From Dokdonella_A sp964582225 (GTDB lineage: Bacteria; Pseudomonadota; Gammaproteobacteria; Xanthomonadales; Rhodanobacteraceae), in the NCBI GenBank assembly GCA_964582225.1, contig CAZORA010000013.1, positions 6,097 through 70,096 of the forward strand: a stretch of DNA of 64,000 bases, read 5' to 3'. The notes below the pieces were generated by a model. The model made no database searches. It saw only the letters and a list, made by a program, of their open reading frames with translations, and had not been told where the DNA came from. This document shows positions 7,978 to 21,361 of this stretch, one piece after another. The translations under genes were made by a program, and so were the position numbers. Every line of letters begins with the position of its first letter. Within the stretch, counting starts at the first letter, position 1.

Positions 7978-9932
7978 AGGCGCTGCCTTGCACCGCTGCG
8001 ATACAGCAGCCAGCCGACCACCGCCAGCACGCCGAGCCCGACCCATTGGTTGAAGTGCAGCGCGGCCGGCAGCGCCAGCACATCAGCGCGGGCGCTGACG
8101 ACGATCGGAATCGCAATGGCGATGCCCATCAGCGCCTCGCCGGTGATCAGTCCGGCCGAGAACAGGGTGCCCGGCCGATGCACGCGGTCGCGCGCGCCGT
8201 CGTCGCGCGAATCGATGCCGTGCCTGCGCTCGACGAACCAGGACAGCAGGCCGCCGAGGAAGATCGGCACCATCAGTTCGAGCGGCAGGTAAATGCCGAT
8301 CGCCGCCGCCAGCACCGGCACCCGGAAGTGCGAGCCGCGCAGCTTCAGCCACTCGTCCAGCGCGATGATCGCCGCGCCGACCACGACGCCGATGCCGATG
8401 AAGGTCCACGGCAGCGCGCCGCCGAACAATCCCTGCGCGACCGAAGCCATCAGCGTCGCCTGCGGCGCCGACAGCGCGTTCGGGTGCTCCGCCGTGGGTG
8501 CGCCGATGCCGTAGGCCGCCGCCAGCAGACTCAATACCGGCGCCATGATCAGGGCGCAGGAAAAGGCGCCGATCATCAGCATCAGCTGCTGCTTCCAGGG
8601 CGTCGCGCCGACCAGATAACCGGCCTTGAGATCCTGCAGGTTGTCGCCGCCGACCGCCGCCGCGCAGCAGACCACCGCGCCGATCATGATCGCCGCCACC
8701 GCGCCGATCGAGGAATCACGGCCCAGCATCAGCATCAGCACCACCGCCGCGAACAGGATGGTGGCGATGGTGATGCCCGACACCGGGTTGTTCGACGAGC
8801 CGACCAGACCGGCGAGGTAGGCCGAGACCGACACGAACAGGAAGCCGGCGACGATCATGATCACCGTCATGGTGAGGCTGATGGTCCAGCCGTGGGTGAT
8901 CGTCGGGTCGGCGCTGACGATCGCGTGATAAAGCAGGCCCAGCGGCACCGTGAAGGCCACCAGGGCGATCAGCATCCACTTCATCGGGATGTCGCGCTCG
9001 GTTTCCGCAACCATCGCTTCAGCGCCCTTGCGCGCCGCCGCGAAGCCGCTCTTGACGCCGTTCAGCAGGGACTTGCGCAGCGAGAACAGCGTCCACACCC
9101 CGCCGATCAGCATCGCGCCGACGCCGAGATAGCGGATCTTCGCCGACCAGATGGCGCCGGCCGCATCGGCAGCGCTCGCTCCCGCGAGTTGCGCCGCCAG
9201 CGCCGGATCGCTGTCGAGGAACCAGGCGTCATAGATCGGAATCGCGAAGTGCCAGGACAGGATGCTGCCCGACACCACCACGATGCCGACGTTGAGCCCG
9301 ACGATATAGCCCACGCCGAGCAGGGCCGGTGACAGGTTGGTGCCGAGGTAGGCCAGGTACTTGCCGATAAAACCGGCGCCGACCGCGTTGTCCGGAATCA
9401 GGCGCAGCCCGCTCGCCGCCGCCAGCTTCACCACCGCGCCGATGAAGCCGGACAGCGCGAGGATCTTCAGCCCCGGCCCGGGGTTGTCACCCGCCTTCAG
9501 CACCTCGGCCGCGGCCTTGCCCTCGGGGAAGGGCAGGGGCTCCTCGACGATCATCGAGCGCCGCAGGGGCACCGAGAACAGCACGCCGAGCAGGCCGCCG
9601 AGACCGGCGATGGCCAGCACCCAGGAATAGCGGAAATCCTGCCAGTAGCCGAGGATCACCAGCGCCGGAATCGTGAAGATCACCCCCGCCGCGATCGACG
9701 AGCCGGCCGAAGCGCCGGTCTGCACGATGTTGTTCTCGAGGATGGTGCCGCCGCCCAGCAGGCGCAGCACGCCCATCGACACCACCGCCGCCGGAATCGC
9801 CGTGGCGATGGTCAAGCCCGCGAACAGCCCCAGGTAGGCGTTGGCCGCGGCCAGGATCACCGCCAGGATGACGGACAGAACGATTGCGCGCGCAGTGAGC
9901 TGCGCGACCGGTGCGGTCGGATCCGGCTTCAT
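7965..9932 (-). CDS. OPT family oligopeptide transporter
   Basis: Inner-membrane transporter of the OPT superfamily, expected to import oligopeptides or metal chelates. The ATG at 9932 (MKPDPTAPVAQLTARAI) is chosen because GAGGGG lies just upstream; the longer frame adds a basic, unconserved leader. At ~655 residues it is the usual bacterial size, with about 14-16 hydrophobic segments. Typical family motifs include LAAANAYLGLFAGLTIATAIPAA near the start (quoted in part: NAYLGLFAGLTI), NNPVSGITIAT, VGGDNLQDLKAGYLVG-like (GDNLQDLKAGYLVG) and LPLELMVPIFLGG. The last residues LGNV and the TGA come from repeat copy B, so the C-terminus has been redefined by the element. Substrate is unknown. Confidence 0.87.
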   Translation of the reverse strand: MKPDPTAPVAQLTARAIVLSVILAVILAAANAYLGLFAGLTIATAIPAAVVSMGVLRLLGGGTILENNIVQTGASAGSSIAAGVIFTIPALVILGYWQDFRYSWVLAIAGLGGLLGVLFSVPLRRSMIVEEPLPFPEGKAAAEVLKAGDNPGPGLKILALSGFIGAVVKLAAASGLRLIPDNAVGAGFIGKYLAYLGTNLSPALLGVGYIVGLNVGIVVVSGSILSWHFAIPIYDAWFLDSDPALAAQLAGASAADAAGAIWSAKIRYLGVGAMLIGGVWTLFSLRKSLLNGVKSGFAAARKGAEAMVAETERDIPMKWMLIALVAFTVPLGLLYHAIVSADPTITHGWTISLTMTVIMIVAGFLFVSVSAYLAGLVGSSNNPVSGITIATILFAAVVLMLMLGRDSSIGAVAAIMIGAVVCCAAAVGGDNLQDLKAGYLVGATPWKQQLMLMIGAFSCALIMAPVLSLLAAAYGIGAPTAEHPNALSAPQATLMASVAQGLFGGALPWTFIGIGVVVGAAIIALDEWLKLRGSHFRVPVLAAAIGIYLPLELMVPIFLGGLLSWFVERRHGIDSRDDGARDRVHRPGTLFSAGLITGEALMGIAIAIPIVVSARADVLALPAALHFNQWVGLGVLAVVGWLLYRSGARQRLGNV

Positions 9933-10159
9933 GGGAACCCCTCGTCGACGATGGGATGCGCGCGGCGCGCCGCGCACGACGGGCTATGAAAGCACAAGCC
10001 CGCGCGGGCGTCACCCCGGACGCGGGGGAACGGCCACCGGCCGCCTGGAGCCGCGCGGCCGGCGGCTATCGACCGCGCGGATCAAAAGCCGCGCGGGGAC
10101 CCTGTCTGGCGCACGGTGGAATTGCCGCCCAGCCTCGCGCGACTGCCGGGTTCGCGCGT

Positions 10160-10289
10160 AGGAGTATCTGAACGAGTCGACACGCTCGTCACTCCCGCGA
10201 AGGCGGGAGTCCAGTGCCTTGGATTGCAATGACATGAAGTCGCTGGCTGCCCACCTTCGCGGGCATGACGGGCTTGTTCAGACACTCCT
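10160..10289 (-). repeat. 130-bp inverted-repeat element, copy C
   Basis: Third copy, in the same orientation as copy B, slightly diverged (ends GGAGTATCTGAACGAG and CTTGTTCAGACACTCC). Its TGTCTGA-type end touches the TGA stop of pyrF (10289-10291). The other end faces the 5' region of the OPT gene, about 230 bp from its start. The two internal hairpins and the central AGTGCCTTGGA and GAAGTCGCTGG boxes are kept. Confidence 0.88.
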
Positions 10290-11101
10290 CAGCGGAACCG
10301 GTTGATTGCCTCGCGCAGCTCGCGCGCGGCGTCGCGCGCTGCCGCGGCGAAGTCTTCGCCGCTGCCGGCGTAGAGGATTGCTCGCGAGGAGCTGACGATC
10401 AGCCCCGTGCCGTCTGCCGTTGCGCCCTGCCGCAGCACGGCCGCCACGTCGCCGCCCTGGGCGCCGATGCCGGGCACGAGCAGCGGCATCTCGCCCACCG
10501 CGGCGCGCACGCGGCCAAGTTCTTGCGGCCAGGTGGCGCCGACCACCAGCGCACAGTTGCCGTTCGCGTTCCAGTCGCGAGCCACGGTCTCGGCGACCCG
10601 CAGATACAGCGGCCGGCCGCCGCAGTCCAGCGCCTGGAAGTCGGCGCCGCCTGGGTTGGAGGTACGACAGAGGATGATGACGCCCTTCTCGGCGTACCCC
10701 AGAAGCGGTTCGAGCGAGTCGCGACCCAGGTAAGGGTTGACCGTCACCGCGTCGGCGCCGTAGCGCTCGAAGGCTTCCGTTGCGTAATTTCGCGCCGTCG
10801 AGCCGATGTCACCGCGCTTGGCGTCGAGGATCACCGGCACGCCCGGGTGCGCTTCATGGATGTGGGCGATCAGGCGCTCCAGCGCGTCTTCCGCGCGGCG
10901 CGCGGCGAAGTGGGCGATCTGCGGCTTGAAGGCGCAGACCAGATCCGCGGTGGCATCGACGATCTCGCGGCAGAACGTGAAGATCGCGTCGGGATCGTCG
11001 CGCAGGTGCGCCGGGAACTTCGCCGGCTCCGGGTCGAGACCGACGCAGACCAGGGAATCACGCTGCCGCCAGGCGGCCTTCAGTTCCTGCATGAACGCCA
11101 T
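10289..11101 (-). CDS. pyrF: Orotidine 5'-phosphate decarboxylase (subfamily 2)
   Basis: Catalyses OMP to UMP, the last step of de novo pyrimidine synthesis, in the cytoplasm. The catalytic lysine and aspartate are in LDAKRGDIGSTARNYA, the diagnostic motif of the longer ~270-residue subfamily (the short E. coli-type enzyme is ~240). VCVGLDPEPAKFP at the N-terminus and VPGIGAQGGD, the phosphate-binding loop, are also present. The ATG at 11101 begins MAFMQELK. It is followed 46 nt upstream by ettA on the same strand, so co-transcription is possible. Its TGA abuts repeat copy C. Confidence 0.95.
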   Translation of the reverse strand: MAFMQELKAAWRQRDSLVCVGLDPEPAKFPAHLRDDPDAIFTFCREIVDATADLVCAFKPQIAHFAARRAEDALERLIAHIHEAHPGVPVILDAKRGDIGSTARNYATEAFERYGADAVTVNPYLGRDSLEPLLGYAEKGVIILCRTSNPGGADFQALDCGGRPLYLRVAETVARDWNANGNCALVVGATWPQELGRVRAAVGEMPLLVPGIGAQGGDVAAVLRQGATADGTGLIVSSSRAILYAGSGEDFAAAARDAARELREAINRFR

Positions 11102-11146
11102 GCGCCGTCTCCCGATGAGGCTCGCCGCGGCCGGGTTGCCCGCCGC

Positions 11147-12808
<1,662 letters not shown>

Positions 12809-12946
12809 GCCTGGACTCCGGGCGCGGCGCGGCCGACGCGGCGGCTGCGCCAAGAAAAGAAAAGAGCGAGCCGCCCATTATCGCGGTTTCGCGCCGACGC
12901 CGCCACGCCGCGCGGATCGACCCCGCGCCGTGCCGCGCGGCCTCGT

Positions 12947-12955
12947 TGCTACACT
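12947..12955 (+). promoter_or_regulatory. Candidate extended -10 promoter of the restriction-modification gene
   Basis: TGCTACACT has the TG-N-TAnnnT form of an extended -10 element. It is 22 nt upstream of the ATG at 12978, implying a short leader that carries the GGGGGAA ribosome-binding site. No good -35 was seen. Similar TGCTAAACT and TGCTAAAAT boxes occur upstream of yebC and of the tRNA-Lys region. Confidence 0.35.
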
Positions 12956-12977
12956 CGCCCGGTCACGGGGGAACCGC

Positions 12978-16889
<3,912 letters not shown>

Positions 16890-16944
16890 GCCCGCATTTC
16901 GAAGTTGAATTCGCCCATGGATCGTCAGTGGAAGGGGGTAGTTC

Positions 16945-19899
16945 ATGTGTATGAGTCGCTTTATGGTTTCATGGATTGCGATTATCTCATTACTCTGTGT
17001 CGGCAAGGCGCACGCATATTTCGATACGCCCTGGATCACGCCTGCGAACCCGTTGCCTGGGCAGGAAGTGTTTGTCAATATGGCTGGGGGATATTGCGAT
17101 ACAGTTGCGGAACGTCCGGGGTATCCAGTCGTTGCTCGTGATGGCAATCTCGTCGAGTTCCTTGAGTACGGGAATCACTTTGAGCCCGGCGACGAGTTGT
17201 GCGTTTATCCTCCCTATTGGACTGTATCCAGGTCAATCGGCACGTTTGCAGAAGGAGATTTCATCCTGATCGTCAGTCTCGCATACGATAATCCCCCCTT
17301 TGGTATGGCGACCATGCAGCTTGGCACAATTCGGTTTGCCGTCAAGGCGCCGACAATCGCTGCTCCGGTTCCGACAGTCGGCGCCTTTGCCATAGGGACA
17401 TTGCTGTTTGGCCTTTGTGCGCTGGCCGTGTGGCGGCTGCGCAAAACAAGTGTGCTGTTTATCTTCATTGCACTTTCATGTGTTCCGTTACAAGGGCGAG
17501 CGCAGGATGCGGTTCCAATTCAACTGTTGCTGACAAATGCGCCGGGGGCTCCTCTGCCGGCTCAAGTTATTTCCTGGGTCCAGGCTTCAAAACGTACGGC
17601 CATGCCGCCGCTTGCCGCGTTCAACATAAAAACGCCGCTGGCAGGGAATTACCTGATTCCTGATCGTGCTGCGGGGGATTTTCTTGCGTGGCTTGATCTC
17701 AACCCACATTCCGCTCGCAAAAAGCTGGAGGACTATGTGGTGGTTTCCTTCGCTGCAGCCGATATTCCCGTGGCGCTCGCGGCATTGCAGGCAGATCCCT
17801 ATGTGGCAGCCGCATTCCTTGCTCCGGACTACGATTTTGCCGGAGTGGGGCTGATCCACTTCGAGATAACGCCGGGAGGACCTGCGGCTGCAGATGACCA
17901 GTACGGGTGGTTCGCGATGAACCTTGACGCTGCCTGGCGGCTCGCTTCCGGCTACGCGTTGATCGGTCAGATCGATATGGGACTTCATGAACAACATGCC
18001 GCCTTGAGGCAGTTCACGGACAGCACTTGGATAGGCGGCAACTTTGTCAAGGCCGCCTCGAGGGATGTCAGCCTGACGGCACAGCCAGCCCAAGCCGGCT
18101 TCGACGCAAGCGATGTGGATGAGAAGAAATCGATGTGGATTGGCGCAGGAAGTTGTACCGCAACGGGTGGCTTTCTCTCGCCGGCGATCCTGGGTCATGG
18201 TACCCATGTGGCCGGCCTTCTCGCTGCCAACGGAGCGAGCGCACTGGGCGTTCAGGGAACCTGCAAGCACTGTGGAATTAGCGCGTGGAAAGTTGCGTAC
18301 CTCGAATGCACCGGAGGCCCAAAGGTCACGCCAAAGTTCAACAGCAGCGCGGCCGACCGTGCCCAAGCGCAGAGTGTGGATATCGGCGCCCAGGTGTTGA
18401 GCCAGAGCTACGGTGCGCCGAACCCAACCGGTACCACGCGGTGCGCGACGCATGCCTATCTCCCCACGTGCCTGTCCATCGACTACGCCATGGGCCGGGA
18501 TGTCGTCACGGTGGCAGCGTCCGGCAACACGCGCCAGGCGTTGAACTTCCCGGCCAGCGAGCCGCGCGTCGTGTCCGCTGGTGGGTTCCAGCATGATCGT
18601 ACGTTCTGGGACGAATCGCCGGGCAATTCCACAAACTGCCCGGCACCGCCCATGACGGCACAATGCGGCTCGAACTTCAGCAAGGCAACGGCGGGCTTTC
18701 ACCGCACGCACCAGGAAGTGCTGGGCTCGGCCAGGCGCGTGCTGTCCACGACCTATCCGAACACCACATGGGTGGACTATGCCGAATGCGGCGACGGATA
18801 CGGCACGCCGATGGGCGATGGCATCGGCTGGTGCACGGGTACCTCGATGGCGGCGCCGCAGATAGCCGGTGCGATCGGTTTGCTGCGCTCGATCAATCCA
18901 CTGGTTCCGCAAGGACGGCCAGTGACGGCAGCTGGCGAGGCGATGGGTGTGCGCACGGTTCTGGCGCAGACCGCGTCGCAAGGCAGTGCGTGGGATCCGA
19001 AGTTGGGCCACGGCATTCCGGACGTGGCGCAGGCCGCACGGCGCATGCTCGGGACGACGGCCGGCGCAACGGCGCGGAACCGCGTCACTCCGCTGTTTCG
19101 GCTCCACCAGGCGACGGCGCGCGATTTCGCGGAAACCTCCTCGCCGCAGTATGCGCTGTCGCTCTTGATCAATCAGACGAAGAACTACCTGCAACCGGCG
19201 ACCGGCCTCGGTGCGCAACCGGCCTCCGTGCCCAGCTATGCGTTTCCCCATGCGGCATATGATCCAGCCAACCCCAACGCGCCTTATGACTCGACGCCGC
19301 CACCAATCGCGCGCGCGGCCATCTATGTACTGACGACCGAACATCGTCCACGCAGCAAGTGGCCGGAGTTGCGGCCGCTGCATCTGATGAGCCGCAACAA
19401 GGTGAACGGCAAGGATCATCTGCTCGCCACCACGAAGAGCGAGATCGAAACCGCGCACGCCGCCGGCTACGACCTGCGTACGATCCAGGGCTACATCTTC
19501 CAGCCCTGCGCGCCGGAATCGGTCTGCATCCCGCCCGCTGCGGAAAGGCTTTGGCGCAAGTCCAAGGGCACCGATGCGGACTGCGCGGTATTCCTGGAAA
19601 GCGAGCGGATTGCCTTCGAGGCGGCTGGCTACACGGCTACGTGCCCAACGGGTGGCGCAACCATGATCGGCTATGCATACCCAGCCACCGACTCGGACGG
19701 CGATGGCTTGCCGGACGGTTTCGAGTACGTGGTTGGCACCGACTCCCAGTCAGCGGACTCCGACGGCGACGGGGTTCCGGATGGGATCGAGTTCCCGCTG
19801 GCCGGCGTCGCGATCGACGATCCTTGCATGGGTGGCTCTTTCGGCGCGAGCCGTTGCGGGGCCGATCGCATATTCGACGATGGGTTCGACGGATTCTGA
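16945..19899 (+). CDS. Secreted subtilisin-like (S8) serine protease fused behind a small secreted domain with a CTERM-like anchor
   Basis: The frame of 984 residues starts at ATG 16945 behind GGAAGGGGG. Residues 1-24 are a signal peptide (to KAHA) and ~25-135 a small beta-rich domain. Residues ~141-167 read PVPTVG, a hydrophobic helix, then WRLRK, like an IPTL/PEP-CTERM sorting signal. Residues ~168-189 then form a second signal-peptide-like stretch (VLFIFIALSCVPLQGRAQDA), in frame with GTG codons at 17428 and 17452. The protease follows with Asp344 (IGQIDMG), His418 (GHGTHVAG) and Ser634 (GTSMAAPQIAG). The C-terminus has two DSDGDGxPDG calcium-binding repeats (from ~918) and the tail DRIFDDGFDGF. 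The first ~800 bp are clearly poorer in GC than the neighbours, suggesting transfer. It may be a genuine fusion or two genes that lost a stop. Confidence 0.8.
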   Translation: MCMSRFMVSWIAIISLLCVGKAHAYFDTPWITPANPLPGQEVFVNMAGGYCDTVAERPGYPVVARDGNLVEFLEYGNHFEPGDELCVYPPYWTVSRSIGTFAEGDFILIVSLAYDNPPFGMATMQLGTIRFAVKAPTIAAPVPTVGAFAIGTLLFGLCALAVWRLRKTSVLFIFIALSCVPLQGRAQDAVPIQLLLTNAPGAPLPAQVISWVQASKRTAMPPLAAFNIKTPLAGNYLIPDRAAGDFLAWLDLNPHSARKKLEDYVVVSFAAADIPVALAALQADPYVAAAFLAPDYDFAGVGLIHFEITPGGPAAADDQYGWFAMNLDAAWRLASGYALIGQIDMGLHEQHAALRQFTDSTWIGGNFVKAASRDVSLTAQPAQAGFDASDVDEKKSMWIGAGSCTATGGFLSPAILGHGTHVAGLLAANGASALGVQGTCKHCGISAWKVAYLECTGGPKVTPKFNSSAADRAQAQSVDIGAQVLSQSYGAPNPTGTTRCATHAYLPTCLSIDYAMGRDVVTVAASGNTRQALNFPASEPRVVSAGGFQHDRTFWDESPGNSTNCPAPPMTAQCGSNFSKATAGFHRTHQEVLGSARRVLSTTYPNTTWVDYAECGDGYGTPMGDGIGWCTGTSMAAPQIAGAIGLLRSINPLVPQGRPVTAAGEAMGVRTVLAQTASQGSAWDPKLGHGIPDVAQAARRMLGTTAGATARNRVTPLFRLHQATARDFAETSSPQYALSLLINQTKNYLQPATGLGAQPASVPSYAFPHAAYDPANPNAPYDSTPPPIARAAIYVLTTEHRPRSKWPELRPLHLMSRNKVNGKDHLLATTKSEIETAHAAGYDLRTIQGYIFQPCAPESVCIPPAAERLWRKSKGTDADCAVFLESERIAFEAAGYTATCPTGGATMIGYAYPATDSDGDGLPDGFEYVVGTDSQSADSDGDGVPDGIEFPLAGVAIDDPCMGGSFGASRCGADRIFDDGFDGF

Positions 19900-19984
19900 T
19901 GCAGCGTTGATTGCCGCCGGCGCATATCGACGCGCCGAGCGCGGGAGCGTGGCGTATGGGTGCCATGCCGGGACATGCGCCGAC

Positions 19985-20062
19985 CATACCCATCATCCTC
20001 GACACCCTCGTCGCCATCGGCCGCGCGCGCCGCGACGAGCACGCCCGCTACGGCGCGTTGTA
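19985..20062 (+). pseudogene. Fragment of a restriction-modification gene 3' end
   Basis: The segment encodes ILDTLVAIGRARRDEHARYG and a TAG stop, closely matching the C-terminus of the restriction-modification enzyme (ILDTLVAIGRARREDGGRYA). The first 43 bp are identical, then the sequence diverges while the protein stays similar. It therefore probably derives from a related allele rather than a fresh copy. No upstream part of such a gene is present. Confidence 0.7.
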
Positions 20063-20103
20063 GGCAGTGCTGACGCCATCCGCTGCTGCGCAGCCCGCAT
20101 TTA

Positions 20104-20124
20104 TGTATTGACGACGTAAATACA
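20104..20124 (+). promoter_or_regulatory. Candidate operator/promoter of the toxin-antitoxin pair
   Basis: TGTATT and AATACA form a 6-bp inverted repeat around a 9-base centre. The string TTGACG (20108-20113) inside it resembles a -35 element. It lies immediately before the brnT-like frame. Toxin-antitoxin operons of this type are usually autorepressed by the antitoxin, so an operator is expected here; the assignment is inference. Confidence 0.4.
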
Positions 20125-20437
20125 ACAGGATACCTTCGGCAGGGATGTCCACTTCGAACTCAACGGCACAACGTTCATCTGGAACGATGAAAAGGCCCGT
20201 CTCAACCTGCTGAACCACGACGGCATCCGCTTCGAACGCGCGGCAGAGGTGTTCTTCGATCCGCTCTTCCGGCTGGTCGATGCCAGCCGCAACGATGAGG
20301 CGCGTGACGCGATCATCGGTTACGACACGGAAGGCCGGTTGTCATACGTGGTGCACATCGTCTTCGAGGATGAAGCCATCCGCATTATTTCGGCCCGCAA
20401 GGCCACCTTGAAGGAGCGAAAGAACCATGATTCCTGA
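20120..20437 (+). CDS. brnT: BrnT-like ribonuclease toxin, start codon not identifiable (possibly broken)
   Basis: BrnT toxins are small RelE-fold ribonucleases that cut mRNA and are neutralised by BrnA. The frame contains TFIWNDEKARLNLLNHDGI, then FERAAEVFFDP, then VVHI and IRIISARKATLKER, the standard order of BrnT motifs, and ends with TGA at 20435-20437 overlapping the antitoxin gene. No ATG, GTG or TTG exists in frame between the stop at 20117-20119 and GTG 20249. Starting at 20249 would delete the first strand and the WNxxKA motif. Either a non-standard codon (ATA at 20120) is used or the start has been lost, consistent with the recombination scars around it. The neighbour is a matching antitoxin gene. 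Confidence 0.6.
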   Translation: MQQDTFGRDVHFELNGTTFIWNDEKARLNLLNHDGIRFERAAEVFFDPLFRLVDASRNDEARDAIIGYDTEGRLSYVVHIVFEDEAIRIISARKATLKERKNHDS

Positions 20438-20705
20438 AAAGCTCAAGACGCGGCTGAAAAGGGACCGCCCGATGACCACGGTGACGCTGCGCATGCCGGT
20501 CGACGTCGTGGAGTCGCTGAAGACCATCGCGCCGCTCAGGGGCTTTCGCGGATACCAACCGCTGCTCAAGGCCTACGTGAGCGAGGGCCTGCGCCACGAC
20601 GAGGCGGAATACCTGTTCGATCGCGCCGCCCGCCTGGCCGAGGCGCTCCGCAAACGCGGCGTGTCGGCCGAGATCATCGAGGCGGCCGTGCGCGATGCCG
20701 CGTAA
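20427..20705 (+). CDS. brnA: BrnA-like antitoxin (ribbon-helix-helix type)
   Basis: A 92-residue protein expected to bind and silence the BrnT-like toxin and to repress the operon. The ATG at 20427 has AAGGAG at about 20411-20416 and overlaps the toxin stop, the usual coupled arrangement. The segment MTTVTLRMPVDVVESLK fits a ribbon-helix-helix DNA-binding strand and helix, and RGYQPLLKAYVSEGLR the second helix. The last ~35 residues form a charged helix (RAARLAEALRKRGVSAEIIE) suited to toxin contact. It is complete, even though the toxin start is doubtful. Assignment rests on gene order plus these segments. Confidence 0.72.
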   Translation: MIPEKLKTRLKRDRPMTTVTLRMPVDVVESLKTIAPLRGFRGYQPLLKAYVSEGLRHDEAEYLFDRAARLAEALRKRGVSAEIIEAAVRDAA

Positions 20706-20716
20706 CTCCCCGCGCC

Positions 20717-20741
20717 CGCCGCGAGGATGGCGGGCGCTACG
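20717..20741 (+). repeat. 25-bp fragment of the restriction-modification gene 3' end
   Basis: CGCCGCGAGGATGGCGGGCG plus five further bases is identical to 16854-16878 within the last codons of the restriction-modification gene. It lies 12 bp after the antitoxin stop and marks the right side of the accessory block. Confidence 0.6.
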
Positions 20742-20771
20742 GTTCAACCTGACGCGCGCGCCGTTGGGCGA

Positions 20772-20957
20772 TCAGCCGAAGATCGCAACGAGGATGATGA
20801 CCGCGATCACGCCAGCGAGCAGCACCATCACCGCAAGGCCGCCAGAACCGGATGCGGGTGGGGCCGCTGTTGGCTGCGACTTTGCAAGCGGCGGCGTGGG
20901 CCGATGTGCTGCGTCGAGATCGACCGCGGTGATCTGGGCTTCGAAGGTGAACTTCAT
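20772..20957 (-). CDS. Small single-pass membrane protein of unknown function (61 residues)
   Basis: The start at 20957 (MKFTFEAQITAVDLDAA) has a near-perfect ribosome-binding site, AGGAGGTCATAGCAATG, which strongly supports a real gene; longer frames upstream lack one. Residues 1-20 look like a cytosolic strand-rich segment, 21-40 are a Pro/Ala-rich linker, and ~42-61 are a strongly hydrophobic segment ending the protein (GLAVMVLLAGVIAVIILVAI). This suggests a tail-anchored protein. No family is recognised. It is divergent from the next two genes, the second of which also ends in membrane segments. Confidence 0.6.
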   Translation of the reverse strand: MKFTFEAQITAVDLDAAHRPTPPLAKSQPTAAPPASGSGGLAVMVLLAGVIAVIILVAIFG

Positions 20958-21103
20958 TGCTATGACCTCCTGAGATAGGCGGTGCGACCAGACGGGCACC
21001 GCAGACGGAACGCGTCGTCGTTGGCCAGTCTGCATGCAAGCGTCTCACCGCGTGAGACGGGCGGGGGCCAGACTGGGCACGCTCACGAAACAGGGGAGTG
21101 ATC

Positions 21104-21361
21104 ATGGCCCAGTGGCGTATCGGGGATTCGATCGAGCATCCGGATCATGGCAGCGGCACGGTGACCGTGCTGCGCGGCCTGGCGGATGGCGAATCCGACA
21201 TGGACCTGACCATCCTGGTCACCCGGCGCGTGTGGCGGGGCGATCAGCCGCCCGTCGTCGGCATGGAGATCGAGGGCAGCCTGTGGCTGCAGGGGCGCCT
21301 GTGGATGCCGATCGGTGACAAACCCGGCGGGCGGCAATCGCGCAAGGACGGCCGCCCATGA
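21104..21361 (+). CDS. Small protein with a CarD/UvrD-tail-like motif, unknown function
   Basis: An 85-residue protein. ATG 21104 is preferred over GTG 21098 because AGGGGAG lies at about 21090-21096. The N-terminal motif WRIGDSIEHPDHGSGTVTVL resembles the G-D-x-V-x-H-x-x-x-G-x-G-x-V segment of tudor-like domains in CarD, TRCF and UvrD. The similarity is short and seen by eye. No membrane segment or signal peptide is visible. The stop overlaps the ATG of the next gene (ATGA), so the two are translationally coupled. Confidence 0.55.
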   Translation: MAQWRIGDSIEHPDHGSGTVTVLRGLADGESDMDLTILVTRRVWRGDQPPVVGMEIEGSLWLQGRLWMPIGDKPGGRQSRKDGRP

